A stretch of 64,000 bases of DNA from Gammaproteobacteria bacterium (GTDB lineage Bacteria; Pseudomonadota; Gammaproteobacteria; Pseudomonadales; Azotimanducaceae), in assembly GCA_018666555.1 (NCBI GenBank), contig JABIZD010000079.1, positions 1-64,000 on the forward strand, read 5' to 3'. This document shows positions 24,740-34,597 of this stretch, in pieces; position 1 is the first letter of the stretch; each line of letters begins with the position of its first letter. Under the pieces are notes generated by a model. That model was not told the origin of the DNA. It did no database searches and saw only the letters and a list, made by a program, of their open reading frames with translations. Both the position numbers and the translations under genes were made by a program.

Positions 24740-25921
24740 ATGAGTTTAATATCATTCAGACAGGAAACGCGGGAGTGGTTAACCAATAACTGCCCTGAGT
24801 CAATGCTCACTCCTATGCCAGTTGATGAATATCCTGGTGGTGGAAAACGGGCTAGTTACAAAAATCCAGACACCCAGGTTTGGATGAAGCTTTGTGCTGA
24901 CAAAGGATTTACAGTACCGATCTGGCCAAAACAGTATGGTGGTGCTGGTTTGAATGCAGCAGAGGCACAAGTTTTAAGAGAAGAGATGTCGGCATTGAAT
25001 GCGAGAACACCCTTGGTGGGTATGGGGTTATCAATGATAGGACCAGCACTGCTTGAATATGGAACGGAACAACAGAAGGCCGAACATCTTCCAAAAATTG
25101 CTAAAGGTGAAATCTGGTGGTGCCAGGGATACAGTGAGCCAAATTCCGGTTCAGATCTTGCCAGCCTGCAAACTAAAGCCGAGGTCGATGGTGATGAATA
25201 TATTATCAATGGCCAAAAGGTCTGGACTTCTGGCGCAGACCAAGCTGACTGGATTTTTTGCCTGGTTCGAACCGACTCACAGGCACCGAAACACAACGGT
25301 ATTACTTTTATTCTGTTTAATATGGATCAACCTGGCGTATCGGTTAAACCCATTAAATTAATCAGCGGTTTATCGCCGTTCTGTGAAACCTACTTTCAAG
25401 GCGCGCGGGCACTGAGGAAGAACGTAGTGGGTCAGGTTAATGATGGCTGGACTGTCGCTAAACGACTACTTCAGTACGAAAGGACGATGATAGGTGGTGG
25501 CCAGGGTGGTAGTGCAGGCAAATCAAGTCTATCGGAGGTGGCTCAGCATTATATAGGTATTACCGATGGGAAATTAGCGCAGCCACAGCTAAGAGATGAG
25601 ATTATCCAGCATGGCATGAATGATCGCTGCTTTGGAATGACAGTTCGTCGCAACATGGAAGAATCCAGTTCAACTAAAGCGCCGAGCTTTGTCTCATCGA
25701 TGTTTAAACTCTATGGAACTGAGCAGAATAAAAGCCGTTCAGAATTGTTGCTCAAAGCTATGGGGTTGCAAATGCTGGGCTGGGAAGGTGAGGGTTTTGA
25801 GCAAAAAGAACTTGAAGCGACGCGGGCCTGGTTGCGGACAAAAGCAAACTCGATAGAGGGAGGGACCTCTGAAGTACAACTCAATATCATCGCTAAACGG
25901 GTACTCGGTCTACCCGATTAA
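24740..25921 (+). CDS. Acyl-CoA dehydrogenase (complete active-site type)
   Basis: 393 aa. Seen: WCQGYSEPNSGSDLAS loop, YIINGQKVWTS, and C-terminal NSIEGGTSEVQ with the Glu expected as catalytic base, then NIIAKRVLGLP. Unlike the paired dehydrogenases at 4.4-6.7 kb it has the canonical C-terminus, so it probably works alone as a homo-oligomer. AGGAG lies nine bases before the ATG. Last gene of the MBL-phosphoesterase-dehydrogenase run. Substrate chain type unknown. Confidence 0.92.
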   Translation: MSLISFRQETREWLTNNCPESMLTPMPVDEYPGGGKRASYKNPDTQVWMKLCADKGFTVPIWPKQYGGAGLNAAEAQVLREEMSALNARTPLVGMGLSMIGPALLEYGTEQQKAEHLPKIAKGEIWWCQGYSEPNSGSDLASLQTKAEVDGDEYIINGQKVWTSGADQADWIFCLVRTDSQAPKHNGITFILFNMDQPGVSVKPIKLISGLSPFCETYFQGARALRKNVVGQVNDGWTVAKRLLQYERTMIGGGQGGSAGKSSLSEVAQHYIGITDGKLAQPQLRDEIIQHGMNDRCFGMTVRRNMEESSSTKAPSFVSSMFKLYGTEQNKSRSELLLKAMGLQMLGWEGEGFEQKELEATRAWLRTKANSIEGGTSEVQLNIIAKRVLGLPD

Positions 25922-25999
25922 ACCTTTAGCAATCGAGTCACCTACAGAACCCTGTTAAAAAAACTAACTAAGTTGGTGCAGCAACTAAGAGGATTTAAC

Positions 26000-26029
26000 A
26001 ACCGGATTCGTCAAACAATTGATCCGGTT
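26000..26029. repeat. 8-bp perfect inverted repeat before the alpha/beta hydrolase gene
   Basis: AACCGGAT (26000-26007) and ATCCGGTT (26022-26029) are perfect complements across a 14-base spacer, about 70 bp before the hydrolase ATG. No T-run follows, so it is not a typical terminator. It could be a regulator binding site or a mRNA hairpin. Confidence 0.55.
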
Positions 26030-26096
26030 CAAGAACGGGATTAATCAAGAAACTGCGTTTTCCTGAGATTTGAGCCATTAAAGAAAAGAGTGAGTC

Positions 26097-26984
26097 ATGC
26101 AGTTAGAAGGCAAAATGAAAATGAATAGTGCTACGCCCACTTCACACTCGTTTTATTCTCAAAGACTGAGGTTGCACTATCTGGATTGGGGGAATACTGA
26201 TGCTCCGCCCCTGCTATTGGTGCATGGTAACCGGGATCACTGCCATAACTGGGATTGGGTGGCGCAGGCATTGAGGGATGATTACCACATCATTGCCCTG
26301 GATTTTAGAGGCCATGGTGATTCCCAGTGGGTTTATGGCAGCACCTATAGTCACACCGATTATGTCTACGACCTGGCGCAACTTATTCACCAGTTGAAAC
26401 TGGCTCCTCTGAACGTCATAGCACATTCTCTTGGCGGTAGCGTTGCGCTTCGCTACGCTGGCATCTATCCTGAAAATATTGAAAAAATGGTAGTCATTGA
26501 AGGTACCGGTGGTCCGGCATGGATGTATCAAGAAATACCGGTTCACGAAAGAATGAGAACCTGGATAGAGAGTGCCAGAGCCGTTTCCGGTCGTTTGCCA
26601 AAGCGATATGAAGCGCTGGATGACGCTTACCAGAGAATGCACAATGAAAATAGTCATCTAAGCGAGGGGCAGGCACGTCATCTTACTGGTCATGGTAGTA
26701 ATCAGAATGAAGATGGCAGTTATTCATGGAAGTTTGATAACTATACGCACGTAATGGCTCCGTTTGATCTTTCTCAGGAGCAGAGTAAAGCCCTTTGGCA
26801 GCGGATATCATCTCCGTTGCTGTTGTTGAGTGGTAGTGAAAGTCTTTTTGGCCAGAATAGAGCAGCGGACCCTGCTGAATACTTTACCAATGCTCGTCAC
26901 GTTACAGTGGAAAATGCAGGGCACTGGGTACATCATGATCAGTTAGAAGCGTTCCTGAAGTTGACCCGGGATTTCTTTCGATAG
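26097..26984 (+). CDS. Alpha/beta hydrolase
   Basis: 295 aa, cytoplasmic. Seen: LLLVHGNRDHCHNW (oxyanion region), DFRGHGDS, nucleophile elbow AHSLGGS with S111, and catalytic His in NAGHWVHHDQ near the C-terminus; the acid is probably in the LSGSES region. The fold and size match the epoxide hydrolase/haloalkane dehalogenase/esterase superfamily; the substrate is not predictable. An inverted repeat lies just upstream. It is separated by 175 bp from the preceding operon, so it may have its own promoter. Stop TAG. Confidence 0.88.
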   Translation: MQLEGKMKMNSATPTSHSFYSQRLRLHYLDWGNTDAPPLLLVHGNRDHCHNWDWVAQALRDDYHIIALDFRGHGDSQWVYGSTYSHTDYVYDLAQLIHQLKLAPLNVIAHSLGGSVALRYAGIYPENIEKMVVIEGTGGPAWMYQEIPVHERMRTWIESARAVSGRLPKRYEALDDAYQRMHNENSHLSEGQARHLTGHGSNQNEDGSYSWKFDNYTHVMAPFDLSQEQSKALWQRISSPLLLLSGSESLFGQNRAADPAEYFTNARHVTVENAGHWVHHDQLEAFLKLTRDFFR

Positions 26985-27023
26985 TCACTAAAGGCGTTGC
27001 TATCGTCCTAAAATGGCTGGTCT

Positions 27024-28328
27024 TCAGAGACCGTTTTTTGAAATATAGTCGATGAGCACATCACGAATCAGTAAATCTCGCTCCTGCACTTTAATTGCCG
27101 ACCCAAATGCCTGTTTGGCATGGGCAGCTATAAAGCTACTGGTGGCAATCGTATAGCGTTTATTGGGATTAATATCGGCTGCGGAATGATGTAATTTTGG
27201 TTCTTGGGCAAGTAGCACCAGATAGTCTGCACCGGATAGGGTTATCGTGACCAGGGTGTTACTAAAAGGCTCAATGTTCCAGATTTTTCGAATAGTGATA
27301 ACGCCCGCATCGATACTATCCCTAATGCCGCCGATATTATAAAAACCGAGATCTGCATTGACGTGCTCTGCGAGAATACGCTCTAGGATGGGTTGGATTT
27401 CTTCCTTTGACAAGTCCTTATCGGTTTCCCAGATAGGCAGGTCTACTTTATCTCGTACCTTCTCCTCATAACTTTCTACTAACGCTAGAACTTTTAAGTC
27501 GGCCTGGGGTAGTTCATCAGCGGCAAGCAGGTCGCCGATGAGTCGGTACTGTCCTTTGGTACCCGTAAAATTGACTTTAACAAAACCCAGGTGCTGCCCA
27601 TAGTGGTCGGCTTGAACGATCCAGGTTCTGCCTGATTTGACGGGATGCTGGTTGAAGGTGTGGCTATGGCCTCCAATGATGAGATCGATATCCTGGAATT
27701 GTTTGGCCAGTGCGATGTCCTCCTCAAAGCCCGTATGAGACAAGACGATGAGGAAATCCACTCGCGCCCTAAGATCGGGAATTAATTCTTCGAGAACATC
27801 TGCGGGTGCTCGAAAGGTTAGATTTTGATTGCCATGGGGCGTTATGAGCAAAGGTGTTGAATCCGTTAAGATGCCTATTATTCCGATTTTAAGATCGTCA
27901 TATTCGATAATGGTAAAGGGCTTATCCGATATGAACTGGTTGTCTGCATCCAATGCCGTTGCGCCAAGGAGCGGGAACTTAGCGATGTCCTTGAATGTAG
28001 CAATCTTCGCAGCGCCATGGTCAAATTCGTGGTTTCCCAGCAGCCCGACGTCATAGCCCATGGCATTCATGATATGAAAGATCGGTTCACCTTCGAACAA
28101 ACTGGACACGGGTGTGCCAGTGATGGCATCACCGGCATCAACAAACAATACGCGGGGATGATTGCGTCGCAGCTCTCGCACATAAGCCGCTATTCTGGCT
28201 GCACCAGCATAGGTGTCCGCTTCACTTATATGGCCGTGGAAGTCATTGCTGTGAATGATCAGCAGTTCAGTTGCCAGGCTGCTGCCTGAAAGAATCATCA
28301 GCGCCAGATAGATTAAAAACTTCCTCAT
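27024..28328 (-). CDS. Exported 5'-nucleotidase/metallophosphatase (UshA family)
   Basis: 434 aa with a signal peptide (FLIYLALMILSGSSLATE). N-terminal calcineurin-like domain: SNDFHGH, DAGDAITGTP, LLGNHEFDHG, VLSHTG and GGHSHTFN, the complete dimetal set of the UshA/5'-nucleotidase family. A shorter C-terminal 5'-nucleotidase domain (about 300-430, with NIGGIRDSI) should bind the substrate. Acts in the periplasm, releasing phosphate or sulfate from nucleotide-type esters. Its start overlaps the stop of the upstream esterase by four bases (ATGA), so the pair is translationally coupled. Confidence 0.93.
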   Translation of the reverse strand: MRKFLIYLALMILSGSSLATELLIIHSNDFHGHISEADTYAGAARIAAYVRELRRNHPRVLFVDAGDAITGTPVSSLFEGEPIFHIMNAMGYDVGLLGNHEFDHGAAKIATFKDIAKFPLLGATALDADNQFISDKPFTIIEYDDLKIGIIGILTDSTPLLITPHGNQNLTFRAPADVLEELIPDLRARVDFLIVLSHTGFEEDIALAKQFQDIDLIIGGHSHTFNQHPVKSGRTWIVQADHYGQHLGFVKVNFTGTKGQYRLIGDLLAADELPQADLKVLALVESYEEKVRDKVDLPIWETDKDLSKEEIQPILERILAEHVNADLGFYNIGGIRDSIDAGVITIRKIWNIEPFSNTLVTITLSGADYLVLLAQEPKLHHSAADINPNKRYTIATSSFIAAHAKQAFGSAIKVQERDLLIRDVLIDYISKNGL

Positions 28329-29410
28329 AAGGTCTCTCCTGGAGGCGAAAGCCAGTTTAGCAGGCTCGGTAATTCAGCCCTTGCGAAGTTGTGTGACAGG
28401 TCTGTGATTTCTCGATAAGTGATATCTGCACCGGCAGCACTTAACTGGGCATTTGCCACTTGCGCCATATCGATGGGAAACATCCAATCGAGAGTGCCAT
28501 GGACCATATAAATTTTACGATTCCTTGCAAGTTCAAATTGGCCATCGATGCTCAGCAGTGGATCTAGAACGCCTGAGAAAGCTGCAATATGGGTAAATGG
28601 GCTTTGCGATCGCAGACCTACCTGTAGAGCATAGGTTGCGCCATCTGACATGCCTGCGAGCAGGATTCGGTCTGGGTCGATGGTGAAGTATTCGCTCGCG
28701 AATTCAAGATAATTGAGCAAATAAGGCTTATCGATATCATCTCCCATGATTGACCAGGTGTCACCCTGGGAGGTTGGTGCAATAACGACAAAGCCTCTAC
28801 TTCGAGCTTCTCGCAACCAGGACCAAAGCATATCCGAACCGTGTCCAGTTCCGCCGTGCAGTGCCATTACCAGTGCAGCCGGTTGCAACTTATCAAGGTT
28901 CTCTGGGATGTATAGGGACAGGCCGCCACGTTCATTTCTGGCATTGTTGATATGCCGGATACCAGCATCTGAATCAGGAGGGTCGATGAATGTTTCAAGG
29001 ATGTTTTTTTTTCTGAAGGCGGGTTCGAGGAAATATTCGTTTACCGGTGTAAATAAGGGCGCTAATGGATAAAGCTGCTCCTGGGCCCTGCACATGGCCC
29101 GGTTAGCCCTTAACGCCTGCATCATGTCCTCTTGGCCCTTCGCAAATCCTTCGCCAGCGCGGAGACAGTAAACGCATGCTTGTTTAAGGTAATCACCGAA
29201 GGCACTGATTGCTTCGGGAAATTCCAGCGGGGCGAGAACATCATTTGCTGTTTTTAAAGCTGAAACGTATTCCTGGACCAAGCCGTTAAGCTGCCCGATA
29301 TTGTTGGGATTAAGGCTTTTCTGTGCGATCTCTAAAGATTCCATCGCCATGAGCAGTTTCGGGGTGACATCGGTGATGGCATTCGCAAGTTTGTCGTCTT
29401 CTGCGGACAT
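28325..29410 (-). CDS. Alpha/beta hydrolase, phospholipase/carboxylesterase type
   Basis: About 361 aa from ATG at 29410 (MSAEDDKLA). The open frame extends 93 codons further but that part lies under the divergent RluA gene and looks non-coding. The first 150 residues are helical and unrecognised; the hydrolase domain follows with VMALHGGTGHG, nucleophile elbow GMSDG, MVHGTLDWMFP (acid) and DLSHNFAR (His). This pattern is of the dienelactone hydrolase/PHB depolymerase-like carboxylesterases. No signal peptide. It overlaps the 5'-nucleotidase start by four bases. The two-part architecture (helical N-terminus + esterase) is uncommon. Confidence 0.85.
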   Translation of the reverse strand: MSAEDDKLANAITDVTPKLLMAMESLEIAQKSLNPNNIGQLNGLVQEYVSALKTANDVLAPLEFPEAISAFGDYLKQACVYCLRAGEGFAKGQEDMMQALRANRAMCRAQEQLYPLAPLFTPVNEYFLEPAFRKKNILETFIDPPDSDAGIRHINNARNERGGLSLYIPENLDKLQPAALVMALHGGTGHGSDMLWSWLREARSRGFVVIAPTSQGDTWSIMGDDIDKPYLLNYLEFASEYFTIDPDRILLAGMSDGATYALQVGLRSQSPFTHIAAFSGVLDPLLSIDGQFELARNRKIYMVHGTLDWMFPIDMAQVANAQLSAAGADITYREITDLSHNFARAELPSLLNWLSPPGETL

Positions 29411-29451
29411 AGGAAATGATGTTAACCTTGGGTTACTGCCACTATACGTTA

Positions 29452-30117
29452 ATGTGCAAATTGAATCACTCCACATTTCACATTCCACCACCCTGCCATG
29501 AACTGGTGCGTTATCTTTACAGTGATGGCCATATTCTCGCAGTAGAAAAACCAGCTGGCCTGTTGACTGTTCCCGGACGGATTGTAAAAGATTGTGTTCT
29601 GAGCAGAGTGCTGGAGGATTTCCCGACGGCAAGAATTGTTCATAGACTCGACCTGGATACTTCAGGGTTGGTAATTTTAAGTTTATCAAAGCCGAGCGTC
29701 TCTGCTATGAATCGGCTATTCAGAGAACGGGTGATCAAAAAAACCTATACGGCGCTAGTGAATGGACTGGTTACGGAAGACACGGGATCGATTGACTTTC
29801 CCCTTGCCGCTGACCCTATTGATCGGCCAAAGCAACGGCTTGACAGGGTTTCTGGAAAGGCAGCTTTGACACGATTTGAGGTGATTGAGCGATGCAATTC
29901 AGAAACTCGCTTATCGCTGCAGCCGGTCACAGGAAGACAGCATCAACTTCGGTTGCATCTTGCACTGCTGGGTCACCCCATCCTTGGTTGCGATCTTTAT
30001 GCCGATGAAACAACCTATGCTAAAGCTGATCGATTGATGTTGCATTCGACCAAGATGATGTTTCCCCATCCCGTAACACAAGAATCCCTATCATTAGAGA
30101 GCGATGTGCCATTTTAG
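29452..30117 (+). CDS. rluA: RluA family pseudouridine synthase
   Basis: About 221 aa, the length of RluA (which modifies 23S rRNA position 746 and tRNA position 32). Seen: ILAVEKPAGLLTVPGR, the catalytic motif HRLDLDTSGL with its Asp, LVNG, and the closing segment TGRQHQLRLHLALLGHPILGC and DLYA. There is no S4 domain, fitting RluA rather than RluC/D. Start: ATG 29452 matches family length; an ATG at 29416 would crowd the divergent esterase start at 29410. The assignment to RluA rather than another short subfamily is probable. Stop TAG, convergent with the small exported protein gene. Confidence 0.85.
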   Translation: MCKLNHSTFHIPPPCHELVRYLYSDGHILAVEKPAGLLTVPGRIVKDCVLSRVLEDFPTARIVHRLDLDTSGLVILSLSKPSVSAMNRLFRERVIKKTYTALVNGLVTEDTGSIDFPLAADPIDRPKQRLDRVSGKAALTRFEVIERCNSETRLSLQPVTGRQHQLRLHLALLGHPILGCDLYADETTYAKADRLMLHSTKMMFPHPVTQESLSLESDVPF

Positions 30118-30148
30118 GATATAAAGGACCGGGAGGGGAGGGGGGGAT

Positions 30149-30538
30149 TTATAGCTCTTTGCACTGATCCTTGTAGCGTGCCTTCAATGAATACAGGTTC
30201 TGATAATTAGAGTTTATTTGCCTGGTCATCAAGTTAAATTTTTCGGCCCAGTCCCCGTTGAATTGGGTCTCGGTAAAGGCTTCGAACTCCGCATTGCCAG
30301 CAAGCTTGGCCAATTCAATTTGAACTTGCATCTGTTCCCGGTCAGCTAAAGTCAGTTGATCCATGCCTTTTGACTTGAGAGCGCCGATCAACATGCGGTG
30401 ATAGACAGCACAAGTCAGATGGTCGTTATAGTCTGGTTGTGCGGCCAAAGCGAAACCGGCTATGAGATAGAAGCCGCCTATTCGAAGCAAGTAATTCATT
30501 CCAGATCGTAATAAAAGCTTAGTGCTTGGTTTTTTCAT
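30149..30538 (-). CDS. Small exported hypothetical protein
   Basis: 129 aa from the ATG at 30538, or 116 aa from ATG 30499 (MNYLLRIGGFYLIAGFALAAQ), both giving a signal peptide cleaved near ALAAQ. The mature part is about 95 aa, helical, charged, with two Cys (LTCAVYHRM and a C-terminal DQCKEL) that could form a disulfide. The family is not recognised. The longer frame up to 30709 is unlikely to be coding because it intrudes into the divergent icd promoter region. Confidence 0.65.
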   Translation of the reverse strand: MKKPSTKLLLRSGMNYLLRIGGFYLIAGFALAAQPDYNDHLTCAVYHRMLIGALKSKGMDQLTLADREQMQVQIELAKLAGNAEFEAFTETQFNGDWAEKFNLMTRQINSNYQNLYSLKARYKDQCKEL

Positions 30539-30874
30539 AGGTGGCAGGCATTTCGTTGTATTAGTGCTTCGATTTTTGCCAGCCAAAGCCATTAAAGGAT
30601 TCTTGCTGGTCACATTTATCAAACGATTATAAGAATACATATGAACATAATCTGAACTAGCTGTAAAACTGCTGGAGTCGAACTTGCGGTGATCTTCAGC
30701 TGCACTCATCGCCTAAACTGGAGTCAGTTTTCAGCTGGGTTAGGCCCCCATGGAGGAGGGCATGATTCTCAGCCGACATTAGACTATAATGCGAGGCGTT
30801 CTAACCAGAACGCCCAACTGAGTCGCAGATGTTCACAAGACATCTGTATAAAGAGAATTGTAAATAGAAATCAT

Positions 30875-33115
30875 ATGACTGACATACCAAGAATAATTTA
30901 TACAGATACAGACGAAGCCCCAAGACTAGCAACTTATTCATTCCTACCTATTATCAAGGCTTTTACAGATACCGCTGGTGTTACTGTGGAAACTTGGGAT
31001 ATCTCCCTGGCTGGAAGGATCATTGCGGCGTTCCCAGAAAGGCTGAATGACCTACAGAAAATACCGGATTACCTGGCAGAGCTAGGAGATCTAACCAAGC
31101 GGCGAGATGCAAATATCATAAAATTGCCTAATATTTCTGCGTCTAATCCCCAGTTGCAGGCCGCCATTGAGGAATTGAAAAAGAAAGGCTATGACCTCCC
31201 GGATTATCCTGAAGAACCCGAGAATGAATCCGAGCGTGATATAAAGCAACGCTATGATTTAATCAAAGGCAGTGCTGTAAATCCTGTTTTGAGAGAAGGA
31301 AACTCTGATCGTCGGGCTGCTTTGGCTGTCAAGGCCTACGCGCACAAGCATCCTCATCGTATGGGGGTCTGGAATTCCGAATCAAAAAGTCATGTCGCGC
31401 ATATGCAAGAAGGGGATTTTTACGCTTCGGAGAAGTCAGTCACCCTTGCTGCCGGTGATCAACTCAGCATTGTCCATACGGATGACCGTGGTGTCAGCCA
31501 AACGTTACTTTCGGGCATTGACGTAGAAGCAGGTGAGGTGGTCGATACCGCGTTCATGAGTGTCGAGGCATTGCGGGTTTTTTACGATGAGCAGTTGCTA
31601 GAGGCAAAGGAGCAGAATGTTCTCTGGTCGCTGCACCTCAAGGCAACCATGATGAAAGTGTCGGACCCCATCCTGTTTGGGCATGCTGTGAAAGCTTACT
31701 ATGCTGCTGCAATTGAGAAGCACAGAGAGGTGCTCGAGGGTTTAGGGGTCGATTTTAATAACGGCATCGGCGATGCTTATGAAAAGCTCGGCTCACTGCC
31801 GGATCAATTAAGTAGCCAAATCAAGCAGGATCTGGATGCTTGCCTGCACTCGGGGCCTCAACTGGCAATGGTTAATTCTGATAAGGGAATTACCAATTTG
31901 CATGTGCCCAGCGATATTATTGTGGATGCCTCGATGCCAGCCGCCATTAGAGATTCTGGCAAGATGTGGAATCCAGCAGGGGACCTGCAGGACATGAAAG
32001 CGGTTATTCCTGATCGCTGCTATGCCAGTATATATGCAGAGACTATAGAGGACTGTCGCCAACATGGTGCTTTCGATCCCAGTACTATGGGTTCTGTGCC
32101 GAATGTCGGGCTCATGGCCCAGAAGGCTGAGGAATACGGTTCCCATGGAACTACCTTTGAAATATCAGCGAAGGGTAAAGTGACAGTTCTAGATAGCTCG
32201 GGTGCTGTTTTGATTGAGCATGATGTTGATGAGGGTGATATCTGGAGACTCTGTAGAGTCAAGGATGAGGCTGTACAGGACTGGGTAAAGCTGGCTGTAC
32301 AGCGGGCTCGGATTAGCGGTTGGCCACTGGTATTCTGGCTTGATTCGAATAGGGCTCATGACGCATCGTTAATTGCAAAACTGGAACAGTATTTACCTCA
32401 ACATGACCTAGAGGGTGTCGAATATCAGATTATGCCACCGGCTCAGGCAACCCGTCATTCTTTAAAGCGAATTCGAGCTGGCGAAAATACCATTTCGGTG
32501 ACAGGTAACGTGCTGCGAGACTATCTCACAGATCTGTTCCCAATCATGGAACTGGGTACCAGTGCCAAGATGCTTTCTATCGTGCCTTTGATTAACGGTG
32601 GAGGCCTGTTTGAAACGGGGGCGGGTGGCTCGGCTCCGAAACATGTTCAGCAGTTCGAAAAAGAAGGACATTTACGCTGGGATTCACTGGGTGAGTTTTT
32701 AGCTTTAGGGGCCTCTTTAGAGCACCTGGCGCATACGTTCGACAACAGCCGAGCCCAGATTTTAGCCGATACTTTGAATGCCGCCATCGCCGAGTTTCTG
32801 GAGGAAAACAAGTCTCCCTCGAGAGTCGTAAATGAGCTTGATAATCGGGGTAGCCATTTTTATCTTGCTTTGTATTGGGCAAAAGCTGCTGCAGCCCAGC
32901 ATGATGATACCCTGCTCAGAGAAGTTTTTACTGAGATTGCCACTAGGTTGGTTAAAAACGAAGATAAAATCGTCGCAGAGCTGCTCGATGCTCAGGGTCC
33001 CGCTCAGGATATGAAAGGATACTACTATCCCGACCCAGAACGCGCTGAGAGGGCCATGAGGCCGAGCACGACTTTTAATGATATTCTAGCGATGGTCAGT
33101 CAAAGCGCCAGCTAG
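30875..33115 (+). CDS. icd: NADP-dependent isocitrate dehydrogenase, monomeric type
   Basis: 746 aa, matching the monomeric (about 740 aa) IDH class, not the dimeric Icd. Seen: [19 protein letters not shown] at the N-terminus, [11 protein letters not shown] (substrate-binding Ser/Arg), [28 protein letters not shown], and [10 protein letters not shown] near residue 490. It catalyses oxidative decarboxylation of isocitrate to 2-oxoglutarate with NADP in the TCA cycle, which also supplies the co-substrate of the window's 2-oxoglutarate oxygenases. Start ATG 30875 chosen because the family begins at this point; a frame open 62 codons further upstream is not conserved-looking. Stop TAG. Confidence 0.97.
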   Translation: MTDIPRIIYTDTDEAPRLATYSFLPIIKAFTDTAGVTVETWDISLAGRIIAAFPERLNDLQKIPDYLAELGDLTKRRDANIIKLPNISASNPQLQAAIEELKKKGYDLPDYPEEPENESERDIKQRYDLIKGSAVNPVLREGNSDRRAALAVKAYAHKHPHRMGVWNSESKSHVAHMQEGDFYASEKSVTLAAGDQLSIVHTDDRGVSQTLLSGIDVEAGEVVDTAFMSVEALRVFYDEQLLEAKEQNVLWSLHLKATMMKVSDPILFGHAVKAYYAAAIEKHREVLEGLGVDFNNGIGDAYEKLGSLPDQLSSQIKQDLDACLHSGPQLAMVNSDKGITNLHVPSDIIVDASMPAAIRDSGKMWNPAGDLQDMKAVIPDRCYASIYAETIEDCRQHGAFDPSTMGSVPNVGLMAQKAEEYGSHGTTFEISAKGKVTVLDSSGAVLIEHDVDEGDIWRLCRVKDEAVQDWVKLAVQRARISGWPLVFWLDSNRAHDASLIAKLEQYLPQHDLEGVEYQIMPPAQATRHSLKRIRAGENTISVTGNVLRDYLTDLFPIMELGTSAKMLSIVPLINGGGLFETGAGGSAPKHVQQFEKEGHLRWDSLGEFLALGASLEHLAHTFDNSRAQILADTLNAAIAEFLEENKSPSRVVNELDNRGSHFYLALYWAKAAAAQHDDTLLREVFTEIATRLVKNEDKIVAELLDAQGPAQDMKGYYYPDPERAERAMRPSTTFNDILAMVSQSAS

Positions 33116-33228
33116 CTGGGGTTATTTGAGCTAGTCGACGGTAAGGTAATGCCTTAATCTTCTGCCATGTTATTCTGGAGACCGAGAAGGCATTGTTAAG
33201 GTAACTTTGAATTGTCAGGAAGAAGATT

Positions 33229-34560
33229 ATGGTTCTGAATTTGATTGTCTTTATCGCATTGCTTGCAGGGCTCGTGGTTTTATCGAGAAAGGGCTGGAGC
33301 CTGTCCAGTCGAGCCATAATCGCATTGGTTCTCGGTGCTGTATTCGGACTGGCGCTGCAGTCAGGTATGGGAAATACCCCTGAGAGCATCAGCGCCACAC
33401 TGTCCTGGACCAATTTGGTAGGTTCGTCCTATATCAGTTTGTTGAAAATGATCATTATGCCGCTGATATTAGTCATGATGGTGGCTGCAGTGGTGAAAAT
33501 TGAGGATACGGCCACATTAGGAAAGATGGGTGGTCTGATCATAGGCGTACTGCTGGTAACGACGATGATCGCAGCTGTGATCGGCGTATTGCTGTCTAGC
33601 GGCTTTAATCTCAGTGCCGATGGTCTGGTCCAGGGGGAAAGAGAGGTTGCTCGAGCCTCCGTGCTCGAATCCCGCCAGACCAGGGTATCTGAATTGGCCC
33701 TGCCCCAGGTTTTGATTAGCTTCCTGCCAGTAAATATATTTTCGGATTTAGCGGGTAGTAGACCCACCTCGGTGATAGCCGTGGTGATATTTGGAATACT
33801 GCTCGGTGTGGCCGGTTTGCTGGTTAAACAGGAAAAGCCTGAAGCCGGAAGGCAGTTTCAGCGAGCCATGGATATAGCCCAGACAGTTGTGCTCAAACTG
33901 GTTAATATGATTATTGCATTAACGCCTTATGGTGTGCTGGCTCTAATGACTAAGATGGGTGCCCAATCCAATGCCGCTGATATATTAAACCTGATCCAGT
34001 TTGTCTTGGTATCTTATTTAGCTATTGGGCTAATGTTTTTGGTTCATGCCGGGGTGCTAATGGGTGTGCAAGTAAATCCATTAGCGCATTTCAAACGCAT
34101 TTGGCCTGCACTTATTTTTGCCTTTTCTTCGCGTTCATCTGCTGCCACGATTCCGATCAATGTTTCTATCCAGGTCAATGAACTGAAAAATCACCCGGCA
34201 GTCGCTAATATGTCGGCAAGCCTCGGGGCAACAATAGGCCAAAATGGGTGTGCAGGAATCTACCCAGCCATGCTGGCCGCCATGATAGCGCCGAGTCTGG
34301 GACTTGACCCTCTGTCGCCGAGCTTTTTTTTCCCGTTAGTGATGATTGTCGCAATCAGTTCGTTTGGCATAGCCGGAGTGGGAGGGGGAGCGACTTTTGC
34401 TGCATTAGTAGTTTTACCCGCGATGGGCTTACCCATTGAATTAGTTGCCTTGCTGATATCCATCGAGCCCTTAATTGATATGGCCAGGACCGCATTGAAC
34501 GTCAGTGGCTCGATGGTCGCAGGGACGGTAACACAACGTTTGTTAAGAATTAAAACTTAG
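33229..34560 (+). CDS. tcyP: L-cystine/dicarboxylate symporter, TcyP type (DAACS family)
   Basis: 443 aa inner-membrane protein with about eight helices and re-entrant loops. The transport core is clear: SSRSSAATIPINVSIQ (hairpin 1 serine-rich motif), ATIGQNGCAGIYPAML (helix 7 region) and SFGIAGVGGGATFAAL (hairpin 2). The NGCAGIYPAML segment matches TcyP/YdjN L-cystine importers better than glutamate carriers. GGAAGA lies upstream of the ATG. A P450 gene follows 37 bp downstream on the same strand. Stop TAG. Confidence 0.88.
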   Translation: MVLNLIVFIALLAGLVVLSRKGWSLSSRAIIALVLGAVFGLALQSGMGNTPESISATLSWTNLVGSSYISLLKMIIMPLILVMMVAAVVKIEDTATLGKMGGLIIGVLLVTTMIAAVIGVLLSSGFNLSADGLVQGEREVARASVLESRQTRVSELALPQVLISFLPVNIFSDLAGSRPTSVIAVVIFGILLGVAGLLVKQEKPEAGRQFQRAMDIAQTVVLKLVNMIIALTPYGVLALMTKMGAQSNAADILNLIQFVLVSYLAIGLMFLVHAGVLMGVQVNPLAHFKRIWPALIFAFSSRSSAATIPINVSIQVNELKNHPAVANMSASLGATIGQNGCAGIYPAMLAAMIAPSLGLDPLSPSFFFPLVMIVAISSFGIAGVGGGATFAALVVLPAMGLPIELVALLISIEPLIDMARTALNVSGSMVAGTVTQRLLRIKT

Positions 34561-34563
34561 CCT

Positions 34564-34587
34564 GAGTTTAACAAGGAGTTTAACAAG
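34564..34587 (+). repeat. 12-bp direct duplication in the P450 ribosome-binding region
   Basis: GAGTTTAACAAG occurs twice back to back (34564-34575, 34576-34587). Each copy ends so as to create a Shine-Dalgarno: AAGGAG at the junction and AAGGA at 34585-34589, the second eight bases before the P450 ATG. The first lies too far to serve that start. Confidence 0.85.
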
Positions 34588-34597
34588 GATTTTTTAA

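Noticed and set aside
29411-29689. N-terminal 93-codon extension of the esterase
   Set aside because: It lies entirely in the divergent RluA gene region and its sequence is unlike protein; ATG 29410 is a better start.
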